DNA of 64,000 bases from Roseobacter fucihabitans (GTDB lineage Bacteria; Pseudomonadota; Alphaproteobacteria; Rhodobacterales; Rhodobacteraceae): contig NZ_CP143423.1 in the NCBI RefSeq assembly GCF_014337925.2, positions 3,006,501 through 3,070,500 of the forward strand, read 5' to 3'. Within the stretch, counting starts at the first letter, position 1; every line of letters begins with the position of its first letter. A program made the translations under genes and the position numbers. The notes beneath the pieces were generated by a model. It made no database searches, was not told the origin of the DNA, and was given only the letters and a program-made list of their open reading frames with translations. Below are positions 1-7,314 of the stretch, in pieces.

Positions 1-15
1 CCTTGTTCTTATCAA

Positions 16-234
16 CTATTTCTGCTTCGCGAGTTTAACTAAAACAGCGCGCCGTGCTTCTTTTTCTGCCAATGATCCTTTGACCTATTGCCATGGAGTA
101 CGTGGCTTGCGTGCCTTTGCCAGTTCAGGGTTCGCTTTTGCGTCACCAACGGCGGCGCGCAGCTTTTCGCGAGCCTCGCGTGGGTCAAGTTTCAATTCTT
201 CGCACAGAGCTTTGAGTGTCACGATATCAGCCAT
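16..234 (-). pseudogene. small conserved-type protein interrupted by an in-frame amber codon
   Basis: Reading down from the ATG at 234-232 gives about 49 residues beginning MADIVTLKALCEELKLDPRE and ending TPWQ before TAG at 85-87. The same frame continues after the TAG for about 22 more residues (VKGSLAEKEARRAVLVKLAKQK) to another TAG at 16-18. The tail is charged like the body and ends in a Lys/Ala-rich helix, as short alphaproteobacterial proteins of this kind do from memory. A TGG to TAG change (Trp to amber) would explain the break. Function is unknown; the fold looks all-helical and cytoplasmic. It lies just downstream of the XRE gene on the same strand. The 49-residue product could alternatively be the real protein. 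Confidence 0.5.
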
Positions 235-300
235 TATTGATCTCCTTTGGTTCTGATGAAGATCGATAAGATGCGATAAGGAGGCTTGTCAGGGATATTC

Positions 301-519
301 CTAGTTCGGTTTGAAGATTTCCGAAACGTCCACATTAAGCGCCTTTGCGATGCGCTCGACGACCAAGATCGATGGGTTGCGTTTCCCCGTCTCAACGCCA
401 CTCAGATAGGTTTGATGAATGTTCGCGCGATGGGCAACATCCTCTTGAGAAAGCTCCTTTTCCCTCCTGATCCTTTGGATGTTTTTTGAAACGCGCGATT
501 GAACTGACATGCGCTGCAT
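301..519 (-). CDS. XRE/Cro-type helix-turn-helix regulator
   Basis: A 72-residue protein that is almost only a Cro/C1-type HTH domain (about residues 10-68). It has the family pattern IRREKELSQEDVAHRANIHQ, then the recognition helix and the closing helix RNPSILVVERIAKALNVDV. Single-domain proteins of this size act as controller proteins of restriction systems, antitoxins or phage repressors. It is divergent from the GIY-YIG-type gene at 611, so the 90-bp gap probably holds both promoters and its operator. Starts at 519 and 510 are both possible. The target is not identifiable from sequence alone. Confidence 0.85.
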   Translation of the reverse strand: MQRMSVQSRVSKNIQRIRREKELSQEDVAHRANIHQTYLSGVETGKRNPSILVVERIAKALNVDVSEIFKPN

Positions 520-610
520 GGCGCATGGGTGATGGGATCAGCGCCATAGGCTATAAGTCATATTCGCTCTAGGCTGATCCAAGACCCGAAGTCATTGGTG
601 ATGTTTAGGA

Positions 611-1225
611 ATGATAGAAGGAAACGGTGGCCGCACGTGTTCTGACTTGACTCATAGTCTATTGGACGACGAGAAGGCATTTCTTTCTCCCGCAAAGCTC
701 ATTCTCCCCAATGATGTCTTGGGTCACATCGACGAGCGCTCAATTACTCACGGCCTTTACGGATGGTGGTTCGACGGCAATCTACCGTTCGTTCCGAGGG
801 ACGGATGCATCTCGCACAAAGGCAAACATCTGCTCTACGTGGGCATAGCACCGCCAAAAGATGGGCCAGCGCGATCAAGGTCATCAACCCCAATAAAAAG
901 CCGCCTATGGCGAAATCACGTGAATGGAACGGTGCGGTCGTCCACTCTGCGCTTGTCCCTTGCCGCGTTGCTTCAGCACGACCTCAATCTGGCGTTCTGG
1001 CGCGACACTGGAAGTCGCGTTCGGATGGATCGAGAACATGAAGCAAAGCTGACGGTATGGATCGGGAAGCACGCAGCGCTATCAATGATGCAACAGGACA
1101 ATCCTTGGAGCCTTGAGGAAAAGCTAATCAAGCGTGGCCCGCCTTTGCCGTTAAACCTCAGCATGTCCGGCCATCCCTTTAAAACGACACTGAGCGATCT
1201 TCGCCGTGCACTTGGGAGGAATTGA
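611..1225 (+). CDS. GIY-YIG nuclease-superfamily protein
   Basis: A 204-residue protein with a GIY-YIG-like core. The first strand carries GLYGWW (about residues 49-54), paired with LLYVGIAP (about 75-82) as the YIG-like strand, followed by an Arg-rich helix (KSRLWRNHVNG) and a Glu in the helix ending SLEEKLIKRG. The C-terminal GHPFKTTLSDLRRALGR resembles the tail of a family of standalone GIY-YIG proteins found near regulators and restriction genes. The Asn usually seen before the HPF segment appears as Ser/Gly here, so activity is uncertain. The divergent XRE gene suggests a regulated nuclease or restriction-like function, which is inference. Confidence 0.6.
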   Translation: MIEGNGGRTCSDLTHSLLDDEKAFLSPAKLILPNDVLGHIDERSITHGLYGWWFDGNLPFVPRDGCISHKGKHLLYVGIAPPKDGPARSRSSTPIKSRLWRNHVNGTVRSSTLRLSLAALLQHDLNLAFWRDTGSRVRMDREHEAKLTVWIGKHAALSMMQQDNPWSLEEKLIKRGPPLPLNLSMSGHPFKTTLSDLRRALGRN

Positions 1226-1529
1226 CCTGATCCGTAAGTAATCCCTGAGTCAGAGACTCATACGTGCGCGCGGCGGCGTTGTATTGAGCCAGACGTGCTG
1301 GAACGTCCGTCGGGCTGGCACATGCTGTCAAATACACGGCTGGCTCAAGTTGCCCTGCTGTGAGGCGCGCGCGATTAATTTAAGCCAGAGAGCCGCCATC
1401 TGACGCCAGAGGCAACAGTCTGGGTGTTCTATATACCCACCCAATTTCGAAGACTCGTTTCTGGGGTTTTACCTGACGAGAGACGGTCACTTTCTTAGCG
1501 TCCTGCCAACAGCGACAGGAGGCACAACG
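1226..1529. other. intergenic stretch, no gene seen
   Basis: About 300 bases between the GIY-YIG-type gene and the next small gene. I see no convincing ORF or RNA gene. It contains GC-rich patches (GCGCGCGGCGGCG near 1266) and ends with an AGGAGG ribosome binding site at 1517-1522. Confidence 0.5.
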
Positions 1530-1808
1530 TTGGAGAAATCAGACGTCATAATAACGGTTGCGGTCGTTCTCGCTCCAGCGGTGATCGCATTTGTTTGGGT
1601 GATGTGGGAAAATTCTGTACTGCCTGCAATGATCCCAAAATCCGAGATCGTCGCGGAAGCCGATGAACTGATAGAAAAATACGGTAGCCGGGCAGAGGAA
1701 GTTGCCGCGAACCGCGAATATGAGGCGTGGTACCGATCTGAACTGACTGACCAAGGCAGATGGAAACGGGTTCGCCGCGAAATCGCACGTCAGCAACGGC
1801 GCGACTGA
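1530..1808 (+). CDS. small single-pass membrane protein
   Basis: A 92-residue protein of unknown function. Residues about 6-26 (VIITVAVVLAPAVIAFVWVMW) form one transmembrane helix, followed by a charged helical cytoplasmic tail (EADELIEKYGSRAEEVAAN) and an Arg-rich end. The chosen start is the TTG at 1530 because a perfect AGGAGG at 1517-1522 lies 7 bases upstream; no ATG is as well placed. It may be paired with the short ORF that follows 8 bp downstream. It has no recognisable family and no clear relation to its neighbours. Confidence 0.6.
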   Translation: MEKSDVIITVAVVLAPAVIAFVWVMWENSVLPAMIPKSEIVAEADELIEKYGSRAEEVAANREYEAWYRSELTDQGRWKRVRREIARQQRRD

Positions 1809-1815
1809 TATATTC

Positions 1816-1956
1816 TTGTGGTCGATCTTGTCGCTGGTCACAGTCAACGGCCTGTGGATTGGCTGTCCATTGTACAACCGTGCGATTGTCCTTCGCCACT
1901 ATCACAAAAAGGGTTGGGTTCAAAACGAGGCCATGGACACTCCAGCAGATGAGTAA
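1816..1956 (+). CDS. possible second small membrane protein
   Basis: An open frame of 46 residues with a hydrophobic N-terminus (LWSILSLVTVNGLWIGCPLY), then a basic segment (NRAIVLRHYHKKGW) and a short acidic tail ending in TAA at 1954-1956. The composition resembles a single-pass membrane peptide more than noise. It begins right after the preceding gene, so translational coupling from a TTG at 1816 is possible, but there is no good Shine-Dalgarno and no ATG. It could instead be a displaced end of the upstream membrane protein. Confidence 0.3.
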   Translation: MWSILSLVTVNGLWIGCPLYNRAIVLRHYHKKGWVQNEAMDTPADE

Positions 1957-2232
1957 ACCCACCCATGCGGCACCCAAATCAGTCCTTGCAGATCGCTGTG
2001 AATACGGACCAATTGAAAAGACTCACATAATTGGTTCCGTGTCGCCTCCAACAGCCTGATCAATAGTCCGCGTGTCGGTCTCGAACGATGATCTGTCGCA
2101 TCGTATTCCGATGACCACCGGGGTAATGGGAGGGTGTTTTTTTAACGGGTCCCGTCTGTCGGGCAGGCAAGCGCTCATACTGACTGCCAAGGTTTTGGGT
2201 TTTGAGCCGATTGTCGGCCGCTGCATTCAAAG
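1957..2232. other. intergenic stretch, no gene seen
   Basis: No convincing coding frame. The stretch contains a T-run in a G-rich context near 2136-2143 but no strong hairpin. It may hold the unrecognised distal attachment site of the element whose integrase ends at 6765; I could not match a direct repeat by eye. Confidence 0.4.
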
Positions 2233-2332
2233 TCAGGATGCCACAACGCCACAATGACATATTGAAAGTTGGCATCCTGAGACACGTGTCAGAACGCCAG
2301 CGATACATGTGGCAAAGTGGCATTGTGGCACT
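2233..2332. repeat. iteron-like cluster with inverted repeats beside the helicase gene
   Basis: Three head-to-tail 8-bp units of the form GTGGCANN lie at 2309-2316, 2317-2324 and 2325-2332. Two related units in the opposite orientation (GTGGCATC and GTGGCGTT on the minus strand) lie at about 2239-2254. An 11-bp perfect inverted repeat, TCAGGATGCCA/TGGCATCCTGA, spans 2233-2243 and 2270-2280, followed at once by the 10-bp palindrome GACACGTGTC (2281-2290). The cluster starts 6 bp past the stop of the helicase gene. Direct plus inverted iterons next to a primase/helicase pair look like a replication origin or initiator binding site. A complex terminator is the alternative. Confidence 0.5.
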
Positions 2333-2337
2333 CTGGA

Positions 2338-3318
2338 TCAGGCCGACTTGAGTGACCATCTCCAAGACCCGTGCTTTTGTTCGGACTGAACCCCCATCCG
2401 CGTTTTAGCCCGAACAAGTGTGCGCTCGCTGATGCCGCGCTCTTCCGCCAGCGCCAGCATCTCTTTGGACTTTCGTGGTCCGTCGCGCAGTTCGCGTTTA
2501 AGAAATTCCTCTGCGGCATCCTTGGGTCGTGTGTTGGTATTTCCGACTGCGGCATTCAGATCGTTTACTGAGATTTCTTCCTCTCCGATAAATTCCAGAC
2601 GCGGCACGCCTCCGTCTTCCGTCGGGATTTGCATCATATAAACCCAACTAGGACCTTTGGGGCCGACGTTGTGTTTCAGGTGCGCCATAACCCTGTGGTC
2701 TACATTGTCGGGATGTTGGCCGATGCGGATCGCTGAACGCGCTGCTGCGATCATGTCCACCGTGCCGCCGCCTTGATAAAGGGCGTTGTCCTGCTTCATC
2801 TTTGTCAGGTGCCTGATCAAAACAACCGCACATCCGTAATCTTTGGCGACACTTTCTATTTTGTCGATCAAGGCTCGGATCGAACTGGAATCCTTGACGC
2901 GCGTATCTGGTGGGATGAACGACACCCAAGGATCAATGATGATCAGGTCTGGCTCATACGCGTCCAATTCAGCCCGTAGCATTTTCAGGCCTTCATCGTC
3001 GAAAGCGAGCCGACCATTGAGAACACGGATTTTCTCAGGGTCCCCACCCATCGCATCAATGCGAGGGCGTGTCGTGTATGACGGATCGTCTTCCGCACTG
3101 ATATATAGGACATTGCCTTGATCGAGGTCGCCCCCGTCAGGTAGATTACCGCCTCGCGAAATCTCCGATGCTAAGAACATAGACAGGAAGGACTTGCCCA
3201 AGCCGGGGTCGCCCTCCAAAATCGTGATCATCCCCAAGGGAATATACGGCTCCCAAAGCCACTGCACCTTTCGGGCCTTGACTGATGAAAGCGTGACGAA
3301 AGTTGGTTTATCGACCAT
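2338..3318 (-). CDS. RecA-fold AAA ATPase, RepA-like replicative helicase
   Basis: A 326-residue protein when started at the ATG 3318-3316. That start overlaps the upstream primase stop by 11 bp, and an in-frame upstream extension would read through the primase. Walker A is EGDPGLGKS (about residues 35-43), Walker B is PDLIIIDPW, and a following VVLIRHLTK segment matches the sensor strand of RepA/DnaB-type hexameric helicases. The C-terminal third looks like a winged-helix or HTH (KSKEMLALAEERGISERTLVRAKTRMGV), common in phage and plasmid RepA-like proteins. With the primase it probably forms the replication module of the integrated element. Confidence 0.85.
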   Translation of the reverse strand: MVDKPTFVTLSSVKARKVQWLWEPYIPLGMITILEGDPGLGKSFLSMFLASEISRGGNLPDGGDLDQGNVLYISAEDDPSYTTRPRIDAMGGDPEKIRVLNGRLAFDDEGLKMLRAELDAYEPDLIIIDPWVSFIPPDTRVKDSSSIRALIDKIESVAKDYGCAVVLIRHLTKMKQDNALYQGGGTVDMIAAARSAIRIGQHPDNVDHRVMAHLKHNVGPKGPSWVYMMQIPTEDGGVPRLEFIGEEEISVNDLNAAVGNTNTRPKDAAEEFLKRELRDGPRKSKEMLALAEERGISERTLVRAKTRMGVQSEQKHGSWRWSLKSA

Positions 3319-4276
3319 TTTGGTCCCCGATCTTACAAATGATGTTGGATACTTGCCGTTCGAGTGCGGTTCGATTTTGGCCATACTTGTCGAGGAAATA
3401 TGCGCTGCTCCAGACGACGCTTGCGATTTCATCGATTGTCGCCCCGGCTTCAAAAAGCTCGGTGACCATCACGAAAATCCATTTTGAACGATCAGGGGCC
3501 ATCACGCGGTTATGGCGGATGACTGTCCGGGCTGACGCGCTCAGCTTGGCTCGATATTTGCGCAGGACGTCGAGGCGATCATGCGCGTAAGGGTTCATAT
3601 CCTGCGGCTGGGATGACACACCATGATTTCGACCCTTGTCGGAGGTGAGTTTCGGTCGCTCTGAAACCGTATTCCAGTTCTGCGAAATCAGCTTAACGAA
3701 CGGCTCGTCATAATGCGGCTTGTGATTTACTGAGCCGGGGATGCGCAGCATCTTCGTGATGGTCCATCCAGCATCGCCACCATACCTGTCAGCGAGGGAG
3801 CGCGAAAAGCGCTCGGCTTCTTCGACATCATGCTCGGTATCCCACAACCACAACGCCTGAAATCGATTGGGCGATGTTTCCCACAAATGACTGGGCAATG
3901 GTCGATAGGCTTTGGGATCACTGTCATCCATGTCGCACCAGCCCAAGGAAGTAGGCAGCGCGAACTCCTTTTGGCGTCGATCCTGCGAGAATGGGTTTAC
4001 GCCAAAATACAAGTTGTGATCCCAACGTGAATACTTGTGCAGCAAACGGTTTAAGTCAGCTTTGACTGTGCTGGCGCGGACAACATGTTCACGCCACTTG
4101 CTGCCATCAGGATTTGCCGTAGCCAAAAACAGGAAGCTATTTTTTGGTGCGTCCATCCATAGGCGGCTCAGAAAACCCACCATACTTTGGTGGGTGTTTT
4201 GGTCATCATCGTAGTCCTTAAAGGCATCTGGGTACCGAACATCTGGACGTGCTCGTTCATTCACGCACGGTGGCAT
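3308..4276 (-). CDS. RepB-like archaeo-eukaryotic-type primase
   Basis: A 322-residue protein with features of plasmid RepB/AEP primases. An acidic metal-binding strand WCDMDDSD lies at about residues 113-120, a conserved strand FGVNPF at 91-96, and the RIPGSVNHK motif at 178-186 corresponds to the basic nucleotide-binding motif of the family. The C-terminal 100 residues are helical and likely act as primase accessory domain. The stop overlaps the helicase start, so the two are co-translated. The product would make RNA/DNA primers for replication of the element after excision. Family assignment is by motif recognition only. Confidence 0.75.
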   Translation of the reverse strand: MPPCVNERARPDVRYPDAFKDYDDDQNTHQSMVGFLSRLWMDAPKNSFLFLATANPDGSKWREHVVRASTVKADLNRLLHKYSRWDHNLYFGVNPFSQDRRQKEFALPTSLGWCDMDDSDPKAYRPLPSHLWETSPNRFQALWLWDTEHDVEEAERFSRSLADRYGGDAGWTITKMLRIPGSVNHKPHYDEPFVKLISQNWNTVSERPKLTSDKGRNHGVSSQPQDMNPYAHDRLDVLRKYRAKLSASARTVIRHNRVMAPDRSKWIFVMVTELFEAGATIDEIASVVWSSAYFLDKYGQNRTALERQVSNIICKIGDQNGR

Positions 4277-4334
4277 GTTGTGTCCTTTCGAATTATAAAG
4301 AAAAGACGGAGCGATTTAGGCTCCGTCTCCGAAT

Positions 4335-4535
4335 TTAGTCGATTGAGTGCTTTGTTGGAAGCTTGTCGATATTGGCCAAGTGCCATTCCAACACTTGCTT
4401 GGCATCCCAAATCTTAGACTCAACTTGCTTGGGGAATTCCCCCTGCTTTTCCAATGTGATCAAAACATCATAGTCGTAGTTAATGCCGAGGCGTTTGAGG
4501 CTGTCGAATGAAAAACAAAATTGCATCCTGTTCAT
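4335..4535 (-). CDS. AlpA/excisionase-like small DNA-binding protein (second copy)
   Basis: A 66-residue protein. The start ATG at 4535-4533 overlaps the TGA of the upstream AlpA-like gene in an ATGA junction, which fixes the start. It keeps the layout of its partner: a short N-terminus, FDSLKRLGINYDYDVLITLEKQGEFPKQV, then a W and a helix (WDAKQVLEWHLANID). This matches the MerR-like winged helix of AlpA/Xis proteins, with the wing around GEFPK. Probable role: transcription factor or excision factor of the element. Two diverged copies in tandem suggest duplication. Confidence 0.7.
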   Translation of the reverse strand: MNRMQFCFSFDSLKRLGINYDYDVLITLEKQGEFPKQVESKIWDAKQVLEWHLANIDKLPTKHSID

Positions 4536-4765
4536 CTCGCATCCTCGTAGTGCCAAGTGGCACGCTCGGATTTACGGGCATCTATCCAGGACAATAATTC
4601 ATCGCGATCCCAGCAGACGCACGCACCTGAAAGACGAATGCGGACAGGGAACCGCCCTGCTTGCTCAAGCCGGATAAGTGTTGAGTTCGATTGCCAGATT
4701 CCTAGAGCCTTGAGATCGGCTCTCGACAGGAGGACCTTGTTTAGTTTTGTGGCTAGCTTCGCCAT
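4532..4765 (-). CDS. AlpA-family regulator
   Basis: A 77-residue protein from the ATG at 4765-4763, preceded by a good AAGGAA ribosome binding site 6 bases upstream; in-frame ATGs further up lack one. The AlpA signature is clear: LLSRADLKALGIWQSNSTLIRLEQAGRFPVRIRLS, then CVCWDRDELLSWIDAR. AlpA-like proteins activate excision genes or repress early genes in P4-like elements. It is the first gene of the AlpA-AlpA-primase-helicase operon. A promoter and palindromic operator lie just upstream (4785-4815). Confidence 0.85.
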   Translation of the reverse strand: MAKLATKLNKVLLSRADLKALGIWQSNSTLIRLEQAGRFPVRIRLSGACVCWDRDELLSWIDARKSERATWHYEDAR

Positions 4766-4784
4766 AGTTTTTTCCTTCTCAGTT

Positions 4785-4815
4785 AGAGTAAGGAACGCGT
4801 TCCAATTCGTGTCAA
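4785..4815 (-). promoter_or_regulatory. promoter with palindromic operator for the AlpA-primase-helicase operon
   Basis: On the minus strand, TTGACA (4815-4810) and TACTCT (4790-4785) are separated by 19 bp. The perfect 12-bp palindrome GGAACGCGTTCC (4792-4803) fills most of the spacer, a classic repressor position. A second inverted repeat, TTATCA-TTC-TGATAA, lies further upstream at about 4858-4872. One of the AlpA-like proteins, or a host regulator, is the likely ligand. Confidence 0.55.
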
Positions 4816-4898
4816 TTGATGCGATTTTGATAGCATATAATCTTAATTTATGTCTATTTATCAGAATGATAAGTCTGGAATTATCTGTTCCAAAAGCG

Positions 4899-5630
4899 TC
4901 AAGGCCCTTGCAGCTTCCTGAGCTCGCCAATCAGCTTGCTAGACAGTTCATTTTCGGCTGGCAGGATTTCACCAATACAAATTGCCATTACGGAAAGAAA
5001 CGAGCCATGCATTGATGGATCGCTTGCCACTACTGTCTTGTGGTAAGTGCCACGACTTATCGTCAGGCTGGGAAAAAAGGATTTAAGGACGCGGGTTAGT
5101 GCATTTCCAAGATCGGTCAAAAATTCCATTGTCATAGATTCGTTTGGTAGCCGATCCTCTAACAGCAGCTTCAATTCTGTGGCGCGGTCATGGAACTTGT
5201 TCAGTTCCGCGACCAAAGAACTCTTGTCAGGCGCCGGGTAGTCGAGTTTTTCAGGCCACTCGGAAAGCAGCGCTGAATTGTCGTCGGCAAGCGCGTCGAG
5301 TAAGAGACGCGCTGGTTTGATTGTGTGCGTCTCTAGATACTTAATACGGCTAGTGAGTTTAACATCGCCGAGACCGTCCAAAAGGCGCAATGGTGTCGTG
5401 TGAAGAGCGGTCATATAGTCAAATGCGACGTTGCGAAGCTGTAGCTGTAGAGCATGAAAATCTGCGTCGTCCAAGTTACCCGCAATTTCGCCGATAGACT
5501 TAATCGCGTCATCTTTGAATAAGTCGGTGTTAGGGTCGCGCCCCTTGGGAAATTTGGGCTGATCCCTGTACCAAGCAGGCTCACTGTACCGCTGATGGTA
5601 TGGTGCATGGTCTTGTGGATTCTTCGACAT
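4899..5630 (-). CDS. uncharacterised element protein
   Basis: A 243-residue, mostly helical protein with no recognised motif. The N-terminus is Pro/Tyr-rich (HAPYHQRYSEPAWYRDQPKFPKG), followed by Leu-rich helices (ALQLQLRNVAFDYMTALHTTPLRLLDGLG). There is no signal peptide or transmembrane segment; two slightly hydrophobic stretches near the C-terminus (SFLSVMAICIGEIL) could be buried helices. Its start overlaps the 3' end of the integrase by 50 bp, so they are co-transcribed. It sits between integrase and AlpA operon, a slot often holding element-specific cargo or excision accessory genes. Confidence 0.65.
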   Translation of the reverse strand: MSKNPQDHAPYHQRYSEPAWYRDQPKFPKGRDPNTDLFKDDAIKSIGEIAGNLDDADFHALQLQLRNVAFDYMTALHTTPLRLLDGLGDVKLTSRIKYLETHTIKPARLLLDALADDNSALLSEWPEKLDYPAPDKSSLVAELNKFHDRATELKLLLEDRLPNESMTMEFLTDLGNALTRVLKSFFPSLTISRGTYHKTVVASDPSMHGSFLSVMAICIGEILPAENELSSKLIGELRKLQGP

Positions 5631-6765
5631 GATCTGCCCATTGCTCTAGTGCTTCGCGTTTCTCATTTAAATACGTGTAGCGATTGTACGTTGCACCGAC
5701 GCCTGAGACGACCCCTGATTTATGATTGGTCACTGCGTCGATCACGTGGGGCATAACGCCGATCTTGGCCATGCCTGTGGAGGCCGTGCGCCTGAAATCA
5801 TGGAAGCGCCAATCCTGTGTGTTCTCTGGCAGCGTAGCCTCAATTCGGGCCTTCAATCGACCGAACCCAGAAATCGATGATCGCCCTGTGGTGGTGAAAA
5901 CGAAATCGCTGTTGAGGAACCTATGCAAGGATCGCAGGATGTCCACGGCCTGTGGAGGCAGGGGCACAATATGCAGGCGAGCGTTTTTCACGCGGCTTGC
6001 TGGAAGTTCCCAAATGCCCTCATCAAGATTGAGTTCGGACCACCGCATTCCAGACACCTCGCTTCGGCGCTGACCTGTAAACTTTAGCAATTTGAGAAAA
6101 GGCCCAAACGGGTAGCCCTCGGTTTCGCTGTGTCGCCAAATCGCGCGAATTTCATCATCGGTGAGTACGCGATCACGCTGAACTTCGCGTGTTGGTGGCC
6201 TGAGAGGAGCCACGGGCGACGTTTCAATGGTGCCGCGCATGGCGCACCAGTTCATGAGCTTTTTGATCGCTGAAAGCGCCCGGTTTGCCCGTGTCGGCGT
6301 GCCATTGGCGATAATGCCATCCAAGACCTTGGTGACGTCCTGTCGCTTGATCTGATCAAGGGGCCTGTCGTTCAAGCCATCAAACTTGCGCAACACACTT
6401 TGGGTGCGTTTCCAGTCTTTGGTGTTTGGCTTAGCGTGAATTTCGATGAACTTTGGGATGACCTCACCGAGGGTGGGTACTGTTTCCTCTGGGATTCCGG
6501 GTGTCACGTCGAACTCACCCAGCTCGATTGACCGGGCGATTTCCGTCGCGCGGCGTCTCGCATCGGCCAGAGAGATCACAGGATAAGACCCGATTTTGAT
6601 GCGTCGTCTTTTGCCGTTGGCACGGGACATCGTGTAAAACATCCTCGCACCTGTGGTCGACACCCGCACATGCAGGCCGTTTACTTTTGCGTCGCGAACC
6701 TCGTACCGTTTAACGGTCGCAGGCTTCATCGCGTCGAGTGATTTGGTTGTCAGTGTCTGTTTCAT
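5581..6765 (-). CDS. tyrosine integrase, P4/DUF4102 type
   Basis: Length is 394 residues from the ATG at 6765; an in-frame ATG 18 bp upstream also exists. The N-terminus has the DUF4102-type arm-binding domain (KSLDAMKPATVKRYEVRDAKVNGLHVRVS). A SAM-like core-binding domain follows, then the catalytic domain with Arg in TGQRRSE, HDFRRTAST, NHKSG and the nucleophile region TYNRYTYLNEKRE, ending in QWADHV as P4-type integrases do. All catalytic positions are present. It should catalyse integration and excision of the element at 2.2-6.8 kb. No tRNA target is visible next to it. Confidence 0.9.
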   Translation of the reverse strand: MKQTLTTKSLDAMKPATVKRYEVRDAKVNGLHVRVSTTGARMFYTMSRANGKRRRIKIGSYPVISLADARRRATEIARSIELGEFDVTPGIPEETVPTLGEVIPKFIEIHAKPNTKDWKRTQSVLRKFDGLNDRPLDQIKRQDVTKVLDGIIANGTPTRANRALSAIKKLMNWCAMRGTIETSPVAPLRPPTREVQRDRVLTDDEIRAIWRHSETEGYPFGPFLKLLKFTGQRRSEVSGMRWSELNLDEGIWELPASRVKNARLHIVPLPPQAVDILRSLHRFLNSDFVFTTTGRSSISGFGRLKARIEATLPENTQDWRFHDFRRTASTGMAKIGVMPHVIDAVTNHKSGVVSGVGATYNRYTYLNEKREALEQWADHVEESTRPCTIPSAVQ

Positions 6766-6783
6766 GTGGACACTGTAAGACAC

Positions 6784-7276
6784 CCAGAATCCCCGTGTCA
6801 GGGTATGGTTTGGGATGGCCTGAGGGTTTATGATTAAAGCCGCGTTAGGTTGCTTAAAGTTGGGGATGTGACTTTTGTCATCTTTTTTGTGTTTCGTGGG
6901 AACCTGCCAAAAACAAGAACTAGGAGCACTCTCTGCCCTAATGGCCGCTGTGGGAAAAAGGCGATCCGAGCCGCCAGATGGGGCAAACGAGCACTTGAAG
7001 CGCTACAAGAGCGCGACCGGGCCACCTGCATTCTGAAAGAGTACGCATTTTTAACTTGGCTCAGGCGAGTTTCTGCTTCGTATCAAATGGCTACGTCACG
7101 TACCGTGCGGCCCAAACGTCAGGCATATCGGACCCAGACCGGCCTGTCGTCGTAGAACCTGCGGAGGTTCACATTGCGGACAAGGACGAAACCGCTCTTG
7201 CGGTATTGGCGCGTGTTGCTGGTGTTTCGCATAGATCGAAGTGCGGTAATTTTGTGATCTGACTGACCTGTTGGAC
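6784..7276. other. non-coding or unrecognised stretch upstream of the integrase
   Basis: About 490 bases with only short, unconvincing frames. This is the expected place for the integrase-proximal attachment site and promoter. I could not find a direct repeat matching the far side (about 1.8-2.3 kb) by eye. Confidence 0.4.
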
Positions 7277-7295
7277 GATTGAGACCTTCTCAATC
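7277..7295. repeat. 8-bp perfect inverted repeat upstream of the truncated recombinase
   Basis: GATTGAGA-CCT-TCTCAATC, a perfect palindrome with a 3-bp centre, 20 bp before the recombinase ATG at 7315 and just upstream of its AGGAGG (7304-7309). It could be a crossover site, an operator, or a terminal hairpin of the former mobile element. Confidence 0.5.
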
Positions 7296-7314
7296 TGACC
7301 AATAGGAGGTTTCA

